A stretch of 50,446 bases of DNA. Origin: Bacteroidaceae bacterium (GTDB lineage: Bacteria; Bacteroidota; Bacteroidia; Bacteroidales; Bacteroidaceae). A model generated the notes under the pieces. It saw only the letters and a program-made list of their open reading frames with translations. It did no database searches and was not told where the DNA came from. This document shows positions 16,922 to 25,121 of this stretch, one piece after another (position 1 is the stretch's first letter; each line of letters opens with the position of its first letter). Made by a program: the position numbers and the translations under genes. Location of the stretch: the NCBI GenBank assembly GCA_017645305.1, contig JAGCPD010000004.1, forward strand, positions 1-50,446, given 5' to 3'.

Positions 16922-18391
16922 CTATTTTAAGACCTCTATCTCAAGTCCCTGTCGGCTAAGTTCTTTTACAACCTTTTTAATTGCCTCGTAATGCTCCTCT
17001 CCTATTCCAAGTTTCCTAAGATCAAGAGTTGGAACATCTGCCTTATTGATGTCTTCCATCTCAAGCGGACGTATAATCATTCCAACCGCTGAAGTGTTAT
17101 TGGTGATAGGATCTATAATGATGAAGGCTCCTGTGGCCTTGTTCTGTTTGTAGGCATCAGAAAAAAGAGTCTTGGCCGTAGTGATACGCACGCAACCTAT
17201 TTCATTCAGTTTGAAGTCTGTCCCAGGCAACTGTTCCATAGTGTTTACATCCACCCGGTAGCAAACTTCATCGATGGTGGCACGCGTTGTATTGGTATTG
17301 TGCTTTAGAAAGAACTGTTTGCCGCGATCCATCGGCTCCTCATCCATCCACACCAGCATAGTCTGGAAATAACGGCCTATATTGGGCAAGTTATCAGAAT
17401 GTACAATCATCTCTCCCCTACTGATGTCTATCTCGTCTTCCAGCGTTATGGTCACACTCTGCGGACAGAAGGCATAATCCAGTTCACCCTCATAAGTAAC
17501 AATGCTTTTAACGTGGCTCTTCTTTAAACTGGGCAGAGCCATTACCTCGTCTCCTTTACGAATAACGCCACTAGCTATCTTCCCGCAGAAACCTCGGAAA
17601 TCACGGTTCGGACGTAAGACATACTGGACGGGAAAACGGAAATCATCCATGTTACGGTCTCGGTCTATGGGTACCGTTTCCAAGAACTGAAGCAACGATG
17701 TACCTTCAAACCAAGGTGTGCGATTGCTTTTCTCTACAACATTATCACCTTCCAGAGCCGAAAGGGGAAAACACGTCACATCATCTATACCCAACTGGCC
17801 TGTCAATACCAGGTATTCATCTTTTATCTTTGTAAAGACTTCCTCCGAGAAGTCCACAAGGTCCATCTTGTTAACAGCCAACACAATGTGTTTGATTCCC
17901 AACAGCGAAACCAGAAACGTATGACGGCGTGTTTGGGTAATGACTCCTGTACGTGCATCCACCAGAATGATAGCCAGATTAGCCGTACTACCGCCTGTAA
18001 TCATATTACGCGTATATTGTTCATGTCCTGGCGTATCTGCAATAATAAATTTACGCTGGTTAGTAGAGAAATAGCGGTAGGCAACATCTATAGTAATACC
18101 TTCCTCACGCTCTGCTTTTAATCCGTCCAACAACAAAGCAAAGTCTATCTGACCCGCACCAGCATTTCCTACACGCTTTGAGTCGCGCTCCAGAGCCTGT
18201 AACTGATCCTCATAAAGTTTCTTGCTGTCGAAGAGCAGTCGGCCAATGAGGGTTGACTTCCCGTCATCAACAGATCCTGCTGTTAAAAGCCTAAGCAAAT
18301 CCTTCTTCTCATCTGCATCAAGATAAGCCTTTATATCTATTTTTCTGTTTTCCACGTTTATTTCATTTTTTTTTATTTCGTTTGGTCGCAT
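16922..18391 (-). CDS. cysN: Sulfate adenylyltransferase GTPase subunit
   Basis: With CysD forms ATP sulfurylase, which makes adenosine 5'-phosphosulfate; GTP hydrolysis drives the reaction. Elongation-factor-like GTPase with P-loop [21 protein letters not shown] and NKMDL, then two beta-barrel domains. No APS kinase domain is fused at the C-terminus; that activity is the separate cysC. ATG 18391 (489 aa) is preferred; an in-frame TTG at 18418 would add nine residues. It begins 30 nt after cysD in the operon permease-cysC-cysD-cysN-sulfotransferase. Confidence 0.96.
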   Translation of the reverse strand: MRPNEIKKNEINVENRKIDIKAYLDADEKKDLLRLLTAGSVDDGKSTLIGRLLFDSKKLYEDQLQALERDSKRVGNAGAGQIDFALLLDGLKAEREEGITIDVAYRYFSTNQRKFIIADTPGHEQYTRNMITGGSTANLAIILVDARTGVITQTRRHTFLVSLLGIKHIVLAVNKMDLVDFSEEVFTKIKDEYLVLTGQLGIDDVTCFPLSALEGDNVVEKSNRTPWFEGTSLLQFLETVPIDRDRNMDDFRFPVQYVLRPNRDFRGFCGKIASGVIRKGDEVMALPSLKKSHVKSIVTYEGELDYAFCPQSVTITLEDEIDISRGEMIVHSDNLPNIGRYFQTMLVWMDEEPMDRGKQFFLKHNTNTTRATIDEVCYRVDVNTMEQLPGTDFKLNEIGCVRITTAKTLFSDAYKQNKATGAFIIIDPITNNTSAVGMIIRPLEMEDINKADVPTLDLRKLGIGEEHYEAIKKVVKELSRQGLEIEVLK

Positions 18392-18421
18392 TTTCGTTAT
18401 TTCAACAAAATATGGCAACCC

Positions 18422-19330
18422 TTAGAAGTAGCCCTCTCTTTTCTTTTGCTCCATGCTGGCTTCCTGATCAAAATCGATAACACGGGTCGTTCTCTCGCTT
18501 TTAGTAGTAGTCATCATTTCTTCTACTATTTCCTCTATGGTCATGGCGTTCGATTCCACTGCACCTGTAAGGGGCCAGCACCCCAAAGTGCGAAAACGCA
18601 CCATCCTGTTGTGTATCTTCGGAACTAATTCCTTAGGCAGACGGCCATCATCGGCCATGATAAGATTGCCATCAATCTCTACACAAGGACGTTCTTTGGC
18701 AAAGTACAAAGGAACAATGGGGATGTTCTCCAAACGTATGTATTGCCAGATATCCAGTTCCGTCCAGTTGCTCAATGGGAATACACGAATACTCTCCCCC
18801 TTGTGAACTCTGCTATTATAGATGTCCCATAGCTCTGGACGCTGGTTCTTAGGATCCCATTGATTGAACTGGTCGCGAAAGCTGAAAATGCGCTCCTTAG
18901 CGCGACTTTTTTCCTCATCGCGACGAGCACCGCCGAAGGCTGCATCGAATTTGTATTTGTTCAGCGCATCTAGCAGCGCCTTTGTCTTCATCAAATCTGT
19001 ATGAACCTTACTGCCATGCGTAAAAGGTCCCACACCAGCATTGAACGCCTCCATGTTGCTCTCCACAATCAGATTCCATCCATGTTCCTTCGCATATTGG
19101 TCACGGAACTCTATCATTTCGCGGAATTTCCATTTTGAATCGATATGCATTAGCGGGAATGGCACCATACCTGGCGCAAAAGCCTTCTCTGCCAGACGAA
19201 CCATTACGCTACTGTCCTTACCAATACTATACAGCATCACAGGATTCTGAAACTCGGCAGCTACCTCGCGTATGATATGAATACTCTCGGCTTCCAGTTC
19301 CTGCAAATGCGACAGACTGTATTCTTCCAT
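18422..19330 (-). CDS. cysD: Sulfate adenylyltransferase subunit 2
   Basis: Catalytic subunit of the CysDN ATP sulfurylase, from the PAPS reductase-like adenine nucleotide alpha-hydrolase superfamily. The PP-loop SIGKDSSVM is at ~36-44, with [12 protein letters not shown] following, and the usual C-terminal REGYF ends the 302-aa protein. The first residues ([23 protein letters not shown]) match the family start. It sits 17 nt after cysC and 30 nt before cysN. Confidence 0.97.
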   Translation of the reverse strand: MEEYSLSHLQELEAESIHIIREVAAEFQNPVMLYSIGKDSSVMVRLAEKAFAPGMVPFPLMHIDSKWKFREMIEFRDQYAKEHGWNLIVESNMEAFNAGVGPFTHGSKVHTDLMKTKALLDALNKYKFDAAFGGARRDEEKSRAKERIFSFRDQFNQWDPKNQRPELWDIYNSRVHKGESIRVFPLSNWTELDIWQYIRLENIPIVPLYFAKERPCVEIDGNLIMADDGRLPKELVPKIHNRMVRFRTLGCWPLTGAVESNAMTIEEIVEEMMTTTKSERTTRVIDFDQEASMEQKKREGYF

Positions 19331-19347
19331 ATTATATGTGTTTACTT

Positions 19348-19944
19348 TTACTTGTTTTGAAAAGATAGAACCATCCCTACAACTTTACTTACAGATGCCT
19401 CCAATGAAAGGAGGCTAGTATCAATCTCAAGTGTCGGATTCTCTGGTACCTCAAAGGGGGCCGATATACCTGTGAAGTTCTTTACCTCACCCTTTCTGGC
19501 TCTTGCGTAAAGCCCTTTCACATCACGTCGTTCACACTCCTCTAAAGGAGTTGATACATAAACCTCCTTGAAATCAGCTTCACCAATAATACTTCGTGCC
19601 AAACAGCGCACATCGTTGGTAGGACTAACAAAACAGGCCAGCGTTACAATGCCCGTCTGAACAAAGAGCTTGCCTATTTCCGCTATGCGGCGTATGTTCT
19701 CCATTCTGTCTTCTGCCGAAAAACCCAAGTTTCTGTTAATACCAGCACGAATATTATCACCGTCCAATATGCGACATAGGATACCTTGTTTATGCAACTC
19801 CCGTTCCACCCCCATCGCAATGGTACTCTTGCCGCTACCGCTTAAGCCCGTGAACCATACCATCAAACCGTGCTGACAAAGTAACTCCTCCTTGTCGGCA
19901 CGTGTCATCATCTGATCATATATAGGATAAATGTTGTCTATCAT
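19348..19944 (-). CDS. cysC: Adenylylsulfate kinase
   Basis: Phosphorylates APS to PAPS. Walker [10 protein letters not shown] at residues 33-41, the DGDN motif ([17 protein letters not shown]) and FVSPTND...RCLAR are all present; 198 aa is the normal single-domain length. Located between the permease and cysD. Because no PAPS reductase or sulfite reductase gene is next to it, the PAPS seems meant, at least in part, for the sulfotransferase. Confidence 0.97.
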   Translation of the reverse strand: MIDNIYPIYDQMMTRADKEELLCQHGLMVWFTGLSGSGKSTIAMGVERELHKQGILCRILDGDNIRAGINRNLGFSAEDRMENIRRIAEIGKLFVQTGIVTLACFVSPTNDVRCLARSIIGEADFKEVYVSTPLEECERRDVKGLYARARKGEVKNFTGISAPFEVPENPTLEIDTSLLSLEASVSKVVGMVLSFQNK

Positions 19945-19959
19945 GTTACTAAGGCTTAC

Positions 19960-21540
19960 TTATAAATAGAAAAGAGGTATTAGGAATACGCTCATTAGGA
20001 ACACTATGATGTTCAGCGGCAGTCCTACTTTTACAAAATCGTTGAATTTGTAGCCTCCCACTCCCTGTACAATTAGATTAGTCTGATAGCCTATAGGTGT
20101 ACTGAAAGCTGCGCTGGCAGCAAAACAGATGCACACAAAGAAAGGCGTGGGATCCATTCCCAATTTATTACTTATAGACACTGCCAACGGAAATGCCAAT
20201 GCTGCTGCGGCATTGTTGGTTATTACCTCAGTAAAGATGTTTGTTATGATGAACAATGCCGCCAACATGATGTAGATGCCGTTTTCACTATGGCTGGCCT
20301 GTTCTGCCAGAGCTATGATATAATCTCCTATGAAATCAGCCAAACCGCTATTAATCATTCCCTTGCTGATGCCAAAGGCACAAGCAATAGTGATAAGTAC
20401 GTCCCACGAGATCAGTTTGGTGTACTTACGGGGCGAAAACATCTTTGTCCATGCCATCAGCACTGTTGTTACAGCAGCAAAGAAGAACATATCCAACTTT
20501 ACCTTTAGTCTCCACTCCTGTACAAAAGGCAGTTCACCCAATGTTGCACCCAGAACCATAAGCGCAACCAAAACCAGCGCAAAATACTTTTTCTTTGTGC
20601 CTAATTCAGGCTCCGCACCAACCACATTAAGCATCCAAAACACGCGACTCTCCCCCCAGGTGGGTATAAACGTTTCGTCTGTCTCCAGCAACAGGGTGTC
20701 AAGCCTTGTAAGAGGCTCATTCATCCAATCACCAGTCAAAAGTGTTCCTCCTCTACGGATTCCCTTTACCGTAGCACCATAATGACGGTAGAAATCAAAT
20801 TCGCGTAATGTCTTTCCCAATCCAGGAAAACGGGTACTAGGCATAGCTTCTACACGCACTATCCCCAAGTTTCCGCTTTCCTCCGACTCGTCGCGTGCGC
20901 TTTCCCGCTTGTCGGGCAAGAGATAACGAGATACCATTATTAAGTAGAAAAGACCAGTCAACGCAATAAAGACACCCACTTTGGAAAGTTCAAACATACC
21001 TAAGGTATGTCCTCCCGTCACCATGTTGTTTTCTATGGCATCGTCAATCAGTCCGTCCAGCACAAGGTTAGTACTCGTTCCTATAAGCGTACAAACACCG
21101 CCCAAAATAGTAGCATAGCTCAAAGGAATAAGAAACTTTGTAGGAGGTAATTTCATTTTCTGGGCCCAGTTTTTTATCATGGGACCAAAAATTACAACCA
21201 CGGGTGTATTGTTTAGGAATGCCGATATAAACGAGATTAGGGGGAGGAAGCATGTCAGAGCTCTGGTCAAAGACACATTCCGAGATGGCAACATCTGGTA
21301 TATTATCCGCTCCAGAATGCCGCTTTTGCGAACACCCTCACTTACCAAATATAGCAGTGCCACAGTTATCATGCCCTTGCTGCAAAAGCCTTCCAAAGCC
21401 TCTTTGGGCTGAAGGATTCCTACACACAAAAGCAGAACTACAGCCGAGAACAAGATAAGTCCCGGACGAAGCTTGTCTGTCATCAGTGCCCACAGCATCA
21501 ACACGATGACACCTGCCATATAAAACAGCTCAAACGTCAT
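19960..21540 (-). CDS. SLC13/DASS-type permease, probable sulfate importer
   Basis: A 526-aa integral membrane protein with about 11 hydrophobic segments and a hydrophilic middle part (~215-305) resembling one RCK_C/TrkA-C domain (EAMPSTRFPGLGKTLREFDF...), as in bacterial SLC13-like anion permeases. Conserved-type segments SFISAFLNNTPVVV and TEVITNNAAAALAFPLA are the helix-hairpin substrate regions of this superfamily. First gene of the sulfate-activation operon with its own promoter (21551-21582), which makes sulfate the likely substrate. Dicarboxylate transport is the alternative by family alone. Confidence 0.85.
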   Translation of the reverse strand: MTFELFYMAGVIVLMLWALMTDKLRPGLILFSAVVLLLCVGILQPKEALEGFCSKGMITVALLYLVSEGVRKSGILERIIYQMLPSRNVSLTRALTCFLPLISFISAFLNNTPVVVIFGPMIKNWAQKMKLPPTKFLIPLSYATILGGVCTLIGTSTNLVLDGLIDDAIENNMVTGGHTLGMFELSKVGVFIALTGLFYLIMVSRYLLPDKRESARDESEESGNLGIVRVEAMPSTRFPGLGKTLREFDFYRHYGATVKGIRRGGTLLTGDWMNEPLTRLDTLLLETDETFIPTWGESRVFWMLNVVGAEPELGTKKKYFALVLVALMVLGATLGELPFVQEWRLKVKLDMFFFAAVTTVLMAWTKMFSPRKYTKLISWDVLITIACAFGISKGMINSGLADFIGDYIIALAEQASHSENGIYIMLAALFIITNIFTEVITNNAAAALAFPLAVSISNKLGMDPTPFFVCICFAASAAFSTPIGYQTNLIVQGVGGYKFNDFVKVGLPLNIIVFLMSVFLIPLFYL

Positions 21541-21550
21541 ATTTTGACTG

Positions 21551-21582
21551 CAAAATTACGAATAAGCGAGTAAAAAAACAAA
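21551..21582 (-). promoter_or_regulatory. Promoter of the sulfation operon
   Basis: Minus strand: TTTG (21582-21579), 20 bp, TAATTTTG (21558-21551), only 10 nt before the permease start codon, so the 5' leader would be very short. No other two-box promoter is seen between the five operon genes. Confidence 0.72.
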
Positions 21583-21596
21583 TTTCTCAATAATAA

Positions 21597-21630
21597 ATGG
21601 CATTTCCCAGATTAAGAAGGGAAATACCAT
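21597..21630 (-). terminator. Hairpin terminator after carB
   Basis: ATGG-C-ATTTCCC (21597-21608) pairs with GGGAAAT-A-CCAT (21619-21630): 11 bp with one mismatch. It separates carB from the downstream permease operon. The T-tract on the minus strand is weak (TTTATTATT). Confidence 0.6.
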
Positions 21631-21675
21631 TTTCAACAACTCTGAAATCACTTCTGATATACGAAGAAAGATACT

Positions 21676-24600
21676 TTAATACTCGTTCCAGCTCTTTATT
21701 GCCAAATCTTCCAGACTAAGCGTACAGAAGGCTTCGATGAATGCGCTAGCTAAGCGTGAATTGGTAATAAGAGGAATGTTGTGATCAATGGCACCACGAC
21801 GAATCTTATAGCCGTTTGTCAACTCTCGCTCTGTGTGATTCTTTGGAATATTGACAACCAAGTCGAACTTGTGGTCTGCAATCATCTTCATCACGTTCTC
21901 ACGTCCATTATCGTTACCTTCGTCCGGCCAGTTTACAGCAATTGCCTTGGCACCATTCTCGTTAAGGAATTTAGCCGTACCCTCGCTAGCATAGATAGTG
22001 TAACCGGCCTTGGTAAGCATACGGGCACCGTCAAGCAGTCTCACTTTCTCCTTTGTTTCGCCGCTCGAAATCATTATACCCTTCTCCTTGCTGGGAATCT
22101 TATAACCTGTAGCAATGAGCGAATTCAGCAGGGCCTCCTCAAAAGTATCGCCCAAGCAGCCAACCTCGCCTGTACTACTCATGTCAACGCCCAAAATAGG
22201 GTCAGTATTCTGCAGGCGGTTGAAGCTGAACTGACTGGCTTTGACACCGATGCGATCTATGTCGAAGGCACTCTTGTCTGGCTTTGTATAAGGTACGTCC
22301 AGCATGATGCGAGTGGCAGTATCGATGAAGTTACGCTTTAGAACCTTGCTTACGAAGGGGAACGAACGGCTGGCACGTAAATTACACTCAATAACCTTTA
22401 CGTCACGTCCCTTAGCCAGATACTGGATATTGAATGGACCACTGATGTTCAGTTCCTTGGCAATAGCACGTGAAATCTTCTTAATCTGACGGGCTGTAGC
22501 AAAGCTTATCTGCTGAGCGGGGAATGTCATAGTAGCATCTCCCGAGTGTACTCCGGCAAACTCTACGTGCTCTGAAATAGCATATTCTACTATCTCACCA
22601 CACTTGGCAACAGCATCGAATTCTATCTCGTTGGTCTCCTGCATGAACTGACTTATAACAACCGGGTATTCCTTACTTACCTCGCTGGCAAGCTCTAGGA
22701 AGCGCTTCAGTTCTTCGTCATTATGGCAAACATTCATAGCAGCACCAGAGAGCACATAAGAAGGACGGACCAGAACAGGATACCCTACTTCATCAATGAA
22801 CTTCTTCACGTCATCCATCGATGTCAGAGCGCTCCACTTGGGCTGGTCAATGCCCAATTGGTCGAGCATGGCAGAGAACTTGTTACGATTCTCGGCACGG
22901 TCTATGCTCACAGGACTTGTACCCAAGATGGGCACACTCTGCCTGTATAGCTTCATTGCCAGGTTATTAGGAATCTGCCCACCCACACTGACAATCACGC
23001 CGTTTGGATTCTCTAAGTCGATTACATCCATTACGCGCTCGAACGACAATTCGTCAAAGTACAGACGGTCGCACATATCGTAGTCAGTACTTACCGTCTC
23101 GGGGTTGTAGTTAATCATAATGGACTTGTATCCCAACTTACGAGCCGTCTGGATGGCATTTACCGAACACCAGTCGAACTCTACGCTAGAACCAATACGA
23201 TAGGCTCCAGAACCCAAAACGATGACAGACTTTTCGTTCTTATAATAGTTCACGTCGTAACCCTCTGTTGCATATGTCATGTACAGGTAATTGGTCAGGT
23301 CTGGATGTTCGCTGGCAACCGTTGGAATGCGCTTAACAGCAGGAACAACACCTTCCTTGATACGGTGCGCACGTACAGCCAGATTCTCTTTCTCCATATT
23401 ACCGCTATCGGGCTTCAGCACAAAGCGAGCAATCTGAAAATCAGAGAAGCCCATCACCTTAGCCTTCTTCAACACCTCTGTCGGAAGTTCCTCCAGCGAG
23501 TTGTAGCCTTCCAAAACAGCCTTGAAGTCAACAATGTTCTTCATGCGCTCTATAAACCATGGGTCTATCTTTGTAAGTTCGTATATACGCTCAACACTGT
23601 AGCCTTCTTCCAAAGCTTGGGCGATGGCAAAGATACGCAAGTCTGTGGGGTTTGCCAGTTCCTCGTCCAAATCCTTGAACTTCACATGGTCGTTACCCAC
23701 AAATCCGTGCATACCCTGACCTATCATACGCAAACCCTTCTGAATCATTTCCTCAAAACTGCGGCCAATGCTCATGATCTCACCAACGGACTTCATGCTA
23801 GAACCTATCTTACGGCTTACACCAACGAACTTAGTTAGATCCCAACGGGGAATCTTGCAAATCATATAGTCAAGGGAAGGAGCAACGTAAGCAGAGTTCG
23901 TTGTTCCCATCTCGCCAATCTGGTCAAGGGTGTAGCCCAATGCAATCTTGGCTGCAACAAAGGCCAAGGGATAGCCTGTTGCCTTAGAAGCAAGAGCAGA
24001 TGACCTGCTCAAACGAGCGTTAATCTCGATGATTCTATAGTCATTAGTCTCTGCGTTGAAGGCAAACTGAATATTGCACTCACCTACAATACCCAGGTGC
24101 TTGACACACTTAATGGTAATGTCCTGTAGCATTTTTACTTGCTCGTCGTTAAGCGAACAGGTAGGAGCCACAACAATAGATTCACCCGTATGGATGCCCA
24201 GGGGATCAAAGTTCTCCATCGAGGCAACAGTAAAGCAATGATCATTGGCATCACGTATGCACTCAAACTCAATCTCCTTCCATCCTTTCAGGCACTCCTC
24301 TACCAAAACCTGTGGAGCAAAGGTGAAAGCACTCTCGGCAATCTCACGGAAAGTCTTCTCGTCAGGACAAACACCGCTACCCAGACCGCCCAATGCATAT
24401 GCAGAACGGATCATGATAGGATAACCTATTCTGCGTGCTGCAGCAACGGCAGTATCCATTGTCTCACAAGCCTCAGATACAGGCACCTTCAAATTAACCT
24501 TGTTCAGTTCCTTTACAAAAAGATCACGGTCTTCTGTATTCATGATAGCCTCAACTGAAGTTCCAAGCACCTGAACTCCGTACTCTTTCAGCACACCGCC

Positions 24601-24906
24601 CTGGTAAAGGGCAGTACCCACATTTAAACCGGTCTGTCCGCCCCAAGCCAGCATAATGCCGTCCGGCCGCTCTTTCTTAATTATCTCGGTAATAAAGTGG
24701 GGAGTAATGGGAAGGAAATACACCTTATCAGCAATGCCTTCGCTTGTCTGTATGGTTGCTACATTAGGATTTACAAGCACAGAGTAGATGCCTTCTTCCC
24801 TCAGCGCTTTCAATGCCTGGCTACCAGAGTAGTCGAATTCACCAGCCTGACCAATCTTCAGTGCGCCAGAACCCAGTACAAGTACTTTCTTCAGTTTCAG
24901 TTTCAT
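21676..24906 (-). CDS. carB: Carbamoyl-phosphate synthase large subunit
   Basis: Makes carbamoyl phosphate from bicarbonate, ATP and glutamine-derived ammonia for arginine and pyrimidine synthesis. 1076 aa with the duplicated architecture: two biotin-carboxylase-like ATP-grasp halves (first starts LVLGSGALKIGQAGEFDYSG, second IVLGSGAYRIGSSVEFDWC), then the MGS-like allosteric domain (~945 onward, ISSGETKEKVRLL). The small subunit gene carA is not adjacent. It has a ~155-nt leader containing a 15-codon ORF and a strong terminator 36 nt before the start codon, suggesting attenuation. Confidence 0.98.
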   Translation of the reverse strand: MKLKLKKVLVLGSGALKIGQAGEFDYSGSQALKALREEGIYSVLVNPNVATIQTSEGIADKVYFLPITPHFITEIIKKERPDGIMLAWGGQTGLNVGTALYQGGVLKEYGVQVLGTSVEAIMNTEDRDLFVKELNKVNLKVPVSEACETMDTAVAAARRIGYPIMIRSAYALGGLGSGVCPDEKTFREIAESAFTFAPQVLVEECLKGWKEIEFECIRDANDHCFTVASMENFDPLGIHTGESIVVAPTCSLNDEQVKMLQDITIKCVKHLGIVGECNIQFAFNAETNDYRIIEINARLSRSSALASKATGYPLAFVAAKIALGYTLDQIGEMGTTNSAYVAPSLDYMICKIPRWDLTKFVGVSRKIGSSMKSVGEIMSIGRSFEEMIQKGLRMIGQGMHGFVGNDHVKFKDLDEELANPTDLRIFAIAQALEEGYSVERIYELTKIDPWFIERMKNIVDFKAVLEGYNSLEELPTEVLKKAKVMGFSDFQIARFVLKPDSGNMEKENLAVRAHRIKEGVVPAVKRIPTVASEHPDLTNYLYMTYATEGYDVNYYKNEKSVIVLGSGAYRIGSSVEFDWCSVNAIQTARKLGYKSIMINYNPETVSTDYDMCDRLYFDELSFERVMDVIDLENPNGVIVSVGGQIPNNLAMKLYRQSVPILGTSPVSIDRAENRNKFSAMLDQLGIDQPKWSALTSMDDVKKFIDEVGYPVLVRPSYVLSGAAMNVCHNDEELKRFLELASEVSKEYPVVISQFMQETNEIEFDAVAKCGEIVEYAISEHVEFAGVHSGDATMTFPAQQISFATARQIKKISRAIAKELNISGPFNIQYLAKGRDVKVIECNLRASRSFPFVSKVLKRNFIDTATRIMLDVPYTKPDKSAFDIDRIGVKASQFSFNRLQNTDPILGVDMSSTGEVGCLGDTFEEALLNSLIATGYKIPSKEKGIMISSGETKEKVRLLDGARMLTKAGYTIYASEGTAKFLNENGAKAIAVNWPDEGNDNGRENVMKMIADHKFDLVVNIPKNHTERELTNGYKIRRGAIDHNIPLITNSRLASAFIEAFCTLSLEDLAIKSWNEY

Positions 24907-24942
24907 ATTTTTTATTCTTTATATAATTTTGCCTTTTTGCAT

Positions 24943-24988
24943 AAAAAAAAGACCACTCTTGCCGATTTTGACATCGGAGGTGGTCTTT
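24943..24988 (-). terminator. Terminator/attenuator in the carB leader
   Basis: On the minus strand AAAGACCAC (24988-24980) pairs with GTGGTCTTT (24956-24948), with an inner CCGAT/ATCGG helix, followed by an uninterrupted run of eight T (24950-24943). The stem begins only 9 nt after the stop codon of the leader ORF, and the carB ATG is 36 nt further on. Confidence 0.82.
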
Positions 24989-24997
24989 ATTTCACTT

Positions 24998-25045
24998 TTA
25001 TATTTTATATGTTCCTGGTTGTCCCATAAACATTCTTAAAAACAT
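24998..25045 (-). CDS. Candidate leader peptide of carB
   Basis: A 15-residue ORF, MFLRMFMGQPGTYKI, from ATG 25045 to TAA 24998. It follows the predicted transcription start (~25060) by only ~15 nt and is preceded by AAAAGGTAAAAGAA. A ribosome stopping at its end would cover the 5' arm of the terminator. This is the layout of transcription attenuation, but the peptide shows no obvious run of regulatory codons (one Arg, one Gln). I do not recognise it from any described leader. Confidence 0.45.
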   Translation of the reverse strand: MFLRMFMGQPGTYKI

Positions 25046-25066
25046 TTCTTTTACCTTTTTGCGCTG

Positions 25067-25097
25067 CAAAATTACAACATAATTTTCGACTCGCAAA
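25067..25097 (-). promoter_or_regulatory. Promoter of the carB leader
   Basis: Minus strand: TTTG (25097-25094), 19 bp, TAATTTTG (25074-25067). Both boxes match consensus with ideal spacing, giving a leader of about 155 nt before carB. Confidence 0.8.
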
Positions 25098-25121
25098 ATA
25101 ATCAGTCTATTTTTTTTCGCG

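Noticed and set aside
18392..18418. TTG start for cysN adding nine residues
   Set aside because: The ATG at 18391 is a better start and the extension shows no family similarity.
24948..24988. Riboswitch before carB
   Set aside because: No recognised aptamer fold is visible; the layout with a short ORF and terminator fits an attenuator better.
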